From contig NZ_JH976536.1 in the NCBI RefSeq assembly GCF_000183545.2, positions 157,572-221,571 on the forward strand: a DNA stretch of 64,000 nucleotides, in the 5' to 3' direction. The stretch's first letter is position 1; every line of letters begins with the position of its first letter. The notes under the pieces are model-generated. The model had not been told where the DNA came from and did not search any database. It saw nothing but the letters and a program-made list of their open reading frames with translations. This DNA is from Thermaerobacter subterraneus DSM 13965 (GTDB taxonomy: Bacteria; Bacillota; Sulfobacillia; Thermaerobacterales; Thermaerobacteraceae). Shown piece by piece: positions 61,862 through 64,000 of this stretch. The position numbers and the translations under genes are program-made.

Positions 61862-63427
61862 TTACCAGGGCCACCAGCGGCGCCACCACGGTGCAGGATC
61901 CACGCCGGCCGCCGCCACCACCGCGGTACGGGCCAGGGGCCACCCGTCGAGCACCAGGGACGCGGTGCCCAGGCGTTGCCCGGCCGCCACGGGCGCTTCC
62001 ACCTGCCGGGCCAGCTCAAGGACCCGCCGGACCCGGGGCACAAGGCCCGGCGGCACCAGGGCCGTCAGATCGCCCGCCAGGCGGGCTTCCACCGCCGGCT
62101 GGCGCCCGCGCGCCACGGCCACCTGCCCCACCCCGTCGCCGGCGCGGCCGCCCTGGGCCGGTGCGAACTGGTCAAAACCCCACTCAAGCAGGGCCCGGCT
62201 GTCCGCCCAGCGATCCCCCGAATCCAGCACGACGGCGATCAGGCGGCGCCCCTCAAGCTCTCCCGAGCTGACCAGGCACGGTCCGGCCGCGCCGGTCGTC
62301 CCGGTCTTCACCCCGCGGATCCACTCGTGATACCAGAGCAGCCGGTTGGTCGACGAGAGGATGCGGACCCAGTCACCGTCGCCGCGGCAGAGGACCTTCT
62401 CGGGCTGGCAGACCAGGCGGGCGAAGTAGTCGTTGGCCAGGGCGTAGCGCGTCATCACGGCCAGGTCGTAGGCGGAGGTGAAGTGGGCCGGGTCGTGAAG
62501 GCCGTGGGGGTTCGTGAAGTGGGTGTCCCGCAGGCCCAGGCGCAGGGCCGTCTCGTTCATCAGGCGGGCGAAGGCCGCCTCGCTGCCCGCGATGTGCTCC
62601 GCAATGGCCACCGCGGCGTCGTTACCGGACTCCAGCATCAAGCCCCACAGGAGTTCCCGCAGGCTGTACCGCTCGCCGGCCACAAGGTCCATGGTCGACC
62701 CTTCAGTGGCGGCGGCGTGCTCGCTGACCGTGACCACGTCGTCCAGGTTGCCGAACTCCAGGGCCACGATGGCGGTGAGGATCTTGGTGGTGCTGGCCGG
62801 TGCCCGGCGCTGGTGGGGGTTGCGGGCGAAGAGGACCTGGCCGCTGGCTTGATCCATCAGCACGGCAGCCGCCGCGTCGATGGACGGCGGTGGCGCCACC
62901 ACGCCGCGCCACAGGGGTGCCACGCCCTCCGGCACCGGGGAGGGCGACCCCTGCAGCGCGTCCGCGACCGCCGCCCGCCGGGGGGACCGGCTCCCGCTCC
63001 CGCCCGCGGCCGGCACGGTGGCGGGCCCGATCGCCGTCCCGGGCCCGCCCGCCACGGTGCCCAGGGCCGGTTCGGGCTCCACGGGAGCCACGGCACCCAG
63101 GGCCGGCTCGGGCTCCACGGGAGCCACGGCCGGCCGGCCCGGCCACAGGTCGGAGGCCCGCGCCGGCGCGGGCAGCGCGGACACGGTTCCCACCAGCAGC
63201 AGGGTAAGCAGGGTAAGGAGGACCCGAAGCGCCCGCAGCCCCCGCCACAGCACCACCGGCCGGCCGGCATCCGGCCGCCGGAGCCCGGCCGCGGGCCGGC
63301 GGCGGCGCAGCCCCTGCGGGGTCCGGATCGCCGGCCGGCGCGCCCCACCGGCCGCCTCCACAGGTGCGGAAGGGATCGGGCCCGGGATGTCCGAGCCGGG
63401 CGGCGACGAAACACCGGCGTGCCTCAC
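61862..63427 (-). CDS. D-alanyl-D-alanine carboxypeptidase (DacF/PBP5-like)
   Basis: 521-residue serine-type penicillin-binding protein. A basic N-terminal tail is followed by a membrane helix or signal anchor (about 67-88, LLTLLTLLLVGTVSALP), a repetitive Pro/Glu/Ala linker, the transpeptidase-fold domain with SxxK in PASTTKILTAIV, SxN in LESGNDAAVAI and KTG in IRGVKTGTTGAAG, and a PBP5-C beta domain. It trims D-Ala from peptidoglycan stem peptides outside the membrane. GTG 63427 follows GGGGAGG at 8 bases. In Firmicutes DacF forms act in spore cortex formation; the subclass is not certain. Confidence 0.9.
   Translation of the reverse strand: MRHAGVSSPPGSDIPGPIPSAPVEAAGGARRPAIRTPQGLRRRRPAAGLRRPDAGRPVVLWRGLRALRVLLTLLTLLLVGTVSALPAPARASDLWPGRPAVAPVEPEPALGAVAPVEPEPALGTVAGGPGTAIGPATVPAAGGSGSRSPRRAAVADALQGSPSPVPEGVAPLWRGVVAPPPSIDAAAAVLMDQASGQVLFARNPHQRRAPASTTKILTAIVALEFGNLDDVVTVSEHAAATEGSTMDLVAGERYSLRELLWGLMLESGNDAAVAIAEHIAGSEAAFARLMNETALRLGLRDTHFTNPHGLHDPAHFTSAYDLAVMTRYALANDYFARLVCQPEKVLCRGDGDWVRILSSTNRLLWYHEWIRGVKTGTTGAAGPCLVSSGELEGRRLIAVVLDSGDRWADSRALLEWGFDQFAPAQGGRAGDGVGQVAVARGRQPAVEARLAGDLTALVPPGLVPRVRRVLELARQVEAPVAAGQRLGTASLVLDGWPLARTAVVAAAGVDPAPWWRRWWPW
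63060..63131. repeat. tandem 36-bp repeat inside the carboxypeptidase gene
   Basis: Two nearly identical 36-bp copies (63060-63095 and 63096-63131) encode VAPVEPEPALG twice in the linker before the catalytic domain. It is a recent in-frame duplication. Confidence 0.85.
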
Positions 63428-63589
63428 GGTGCCTGCCTCCCCAGGGGGTTGCTCCCGCCCCATGGGTATGGCAAGCCGCAGCCGGCTAGACCGGTCGCCG
63501 CCCGCCCGCGCCCGTCGTCCTGGCCCGGGGCGGTGGTTCCACCGCCCCGCGGGCACCCGCCCGTGGTTGGCCTGCCCCGCCAGGTGCTC

Positions 63590-64000
63590 TTACGGGGCCG
63601 GCTCCAGGTGCAGGTTCAGCGGCGACTGCTCGTCGGGAACGTCCAGCTCCGTGTCGCCCAGGTGCAGCGCCAGCCCCCGGGGATACCCCACCCGGATGAC
63701 CAGGCCCTCACCCAGCGGCACCGCGTGGCGCTGCCCGGCCTGCATCAGCTGCTCGAAGACCACCTGGCCACCGGCATCCCGCACCCGCACCCAGACCCGG
63801 TCCAGGGCCGTCAGGGTGACCTGCGGCCTCTCCCCCGCCGGTCCGGCGCCGGGGGACCCGGCCCCCCCGGGCGGCGGGGCCCCGCCGCCCGGCTCCGCCA
63901 GGCGGATCGCGAAGTAGACGTCGTTCCCGTCCCGCCGCACCATGACCTGGGGCGTGGGCGGCTGGGACGCCGGCGGTTCCACGGGGGTCTGGGGCCCGGC
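63590..64000 (-). CDS. RodZ-like protein, C-terminal part (5' end outside the window)
   Basis: The visible 136 codons include a Gly/Pro linker and the extracytoplasmic DUF4115 domain: RVWVRVRDAGGQVVFEQL, MQAGQRHAVPLGEGLVIRVG and LALHLGDTEL. This is how RodZ-type cell-shape and helix-turn-helix membrane proteins end. The frame is open to the window edge, where the membrane helix and N-terminal domain would lie. It stops 163 bases before the carboxypeptidase gene on the same strand. Confidence 0.7.
   Translation of the reverse strand, partial: AGPQTPVEPPASQPPTPQVMVRRDGNDVYFAIRLAEPGGGAPPPGGAGSPGAGPAGERPQVTLTALDRVWVRVRDAGGQVVFEQLMQAGQRHAVPLGEGLVIRVGYPRGLALHLGDTELDVPDEQSPLNLHLEPAP

Noticed and set aside
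1..64000. CRISPR arrays, tRNA or rRNA genes, prophage
   Set aside because: No regularly spaced repeats, cloverleaf-like sequences, rRNA signatures or phage structural genes were noticed on reading. A tRNA scan would settle the RNA genes.

Overview
The window is very GC-rich DNA, with long open frames on both strands, frequent GTG and TTG starts, and strong GGAGG-type ribosome binding sites. The gene set (spoVK, rny-ymdB, hflX, lexA beside a yneA-like gene, bshC, mrfA-mrfB, miaB-mutS-mutL-miaA) points to a high-GC, probably thermophilic, spore-forming Firmicute of the Thermaerobacter or Symbiobacterium kind. That assignment is inferred from family content and base composition, not from a database match.

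Layout. 0-4.2 kb: a MarR regulator fused in frame to a methylthioinosine/purine phosphorylase, then SAH hydrolase and an MTA/SAH deaminase, which together form a nucleoside by-product salvage unit. 4.2-14.3 kb: a 2-hydroxyacid dehydrogenase, a histidine phosphatase, a DinG helicase, SurE, a small membrane protein, a LysM-deacetylase and an aldehyde dehydrogenase. 14.4-19.5 kb is an accessory, decaying stretch: a 5'-truncated MFS transporter and a quinone oxidoreductase gene cut in two by a TnpB-encoding IS605-type element. 19.5-22.9 kb: an enoyl-CoA hydratase with a structured leader, an 881-base gene-free stretch holding a 28-bp dif-like site, and an SOS-controlled yneA/lexA divergon. 23-28 kb: DUF456, HflX, and an overlapping operon of SpoVK, a small GTPase, a UbiA-like membrane protein and a one-helix protein.

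28-36 kb: the miaB-mutS-mutL-miaA repair and tRNA-modification operon. 36-42 kb: two small hypothetical genes, a PHP phosphoesterase, leucyl aminopeptidase, an M19 dipeptidase and ymdB. 42-49 kb: rny (with an attenuator-like leader), recX, recA, thpR and a membrane metallophosphoesterase. 49-57 kb: a truncated tnpB, cinA, an FtsH-like protease with a membrane partner, yigZ and bshC. 57-64 kb: mrfA-mrfB, a degenerate polysaccharide deacetylase, a D,D-carboxypeptidase and the 3' end of a rodZ-like gene.

Themes. DNA repair is concentrated here (dinG, lexA, yneA-like, mutS, mutL, recA, recX, cinA, mrfAB). Left of the dif-like site most genes run rightward; from 28 kb to 56 kb nearly all run leftward. 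Genes therefore converge on the dif-like site, as expected if this is the replication terminus. No rRNA, tRNA or CRISPR array was seen. Many proteins carry long Gly/Ala/Pro-rich insertions typical of this base composition.
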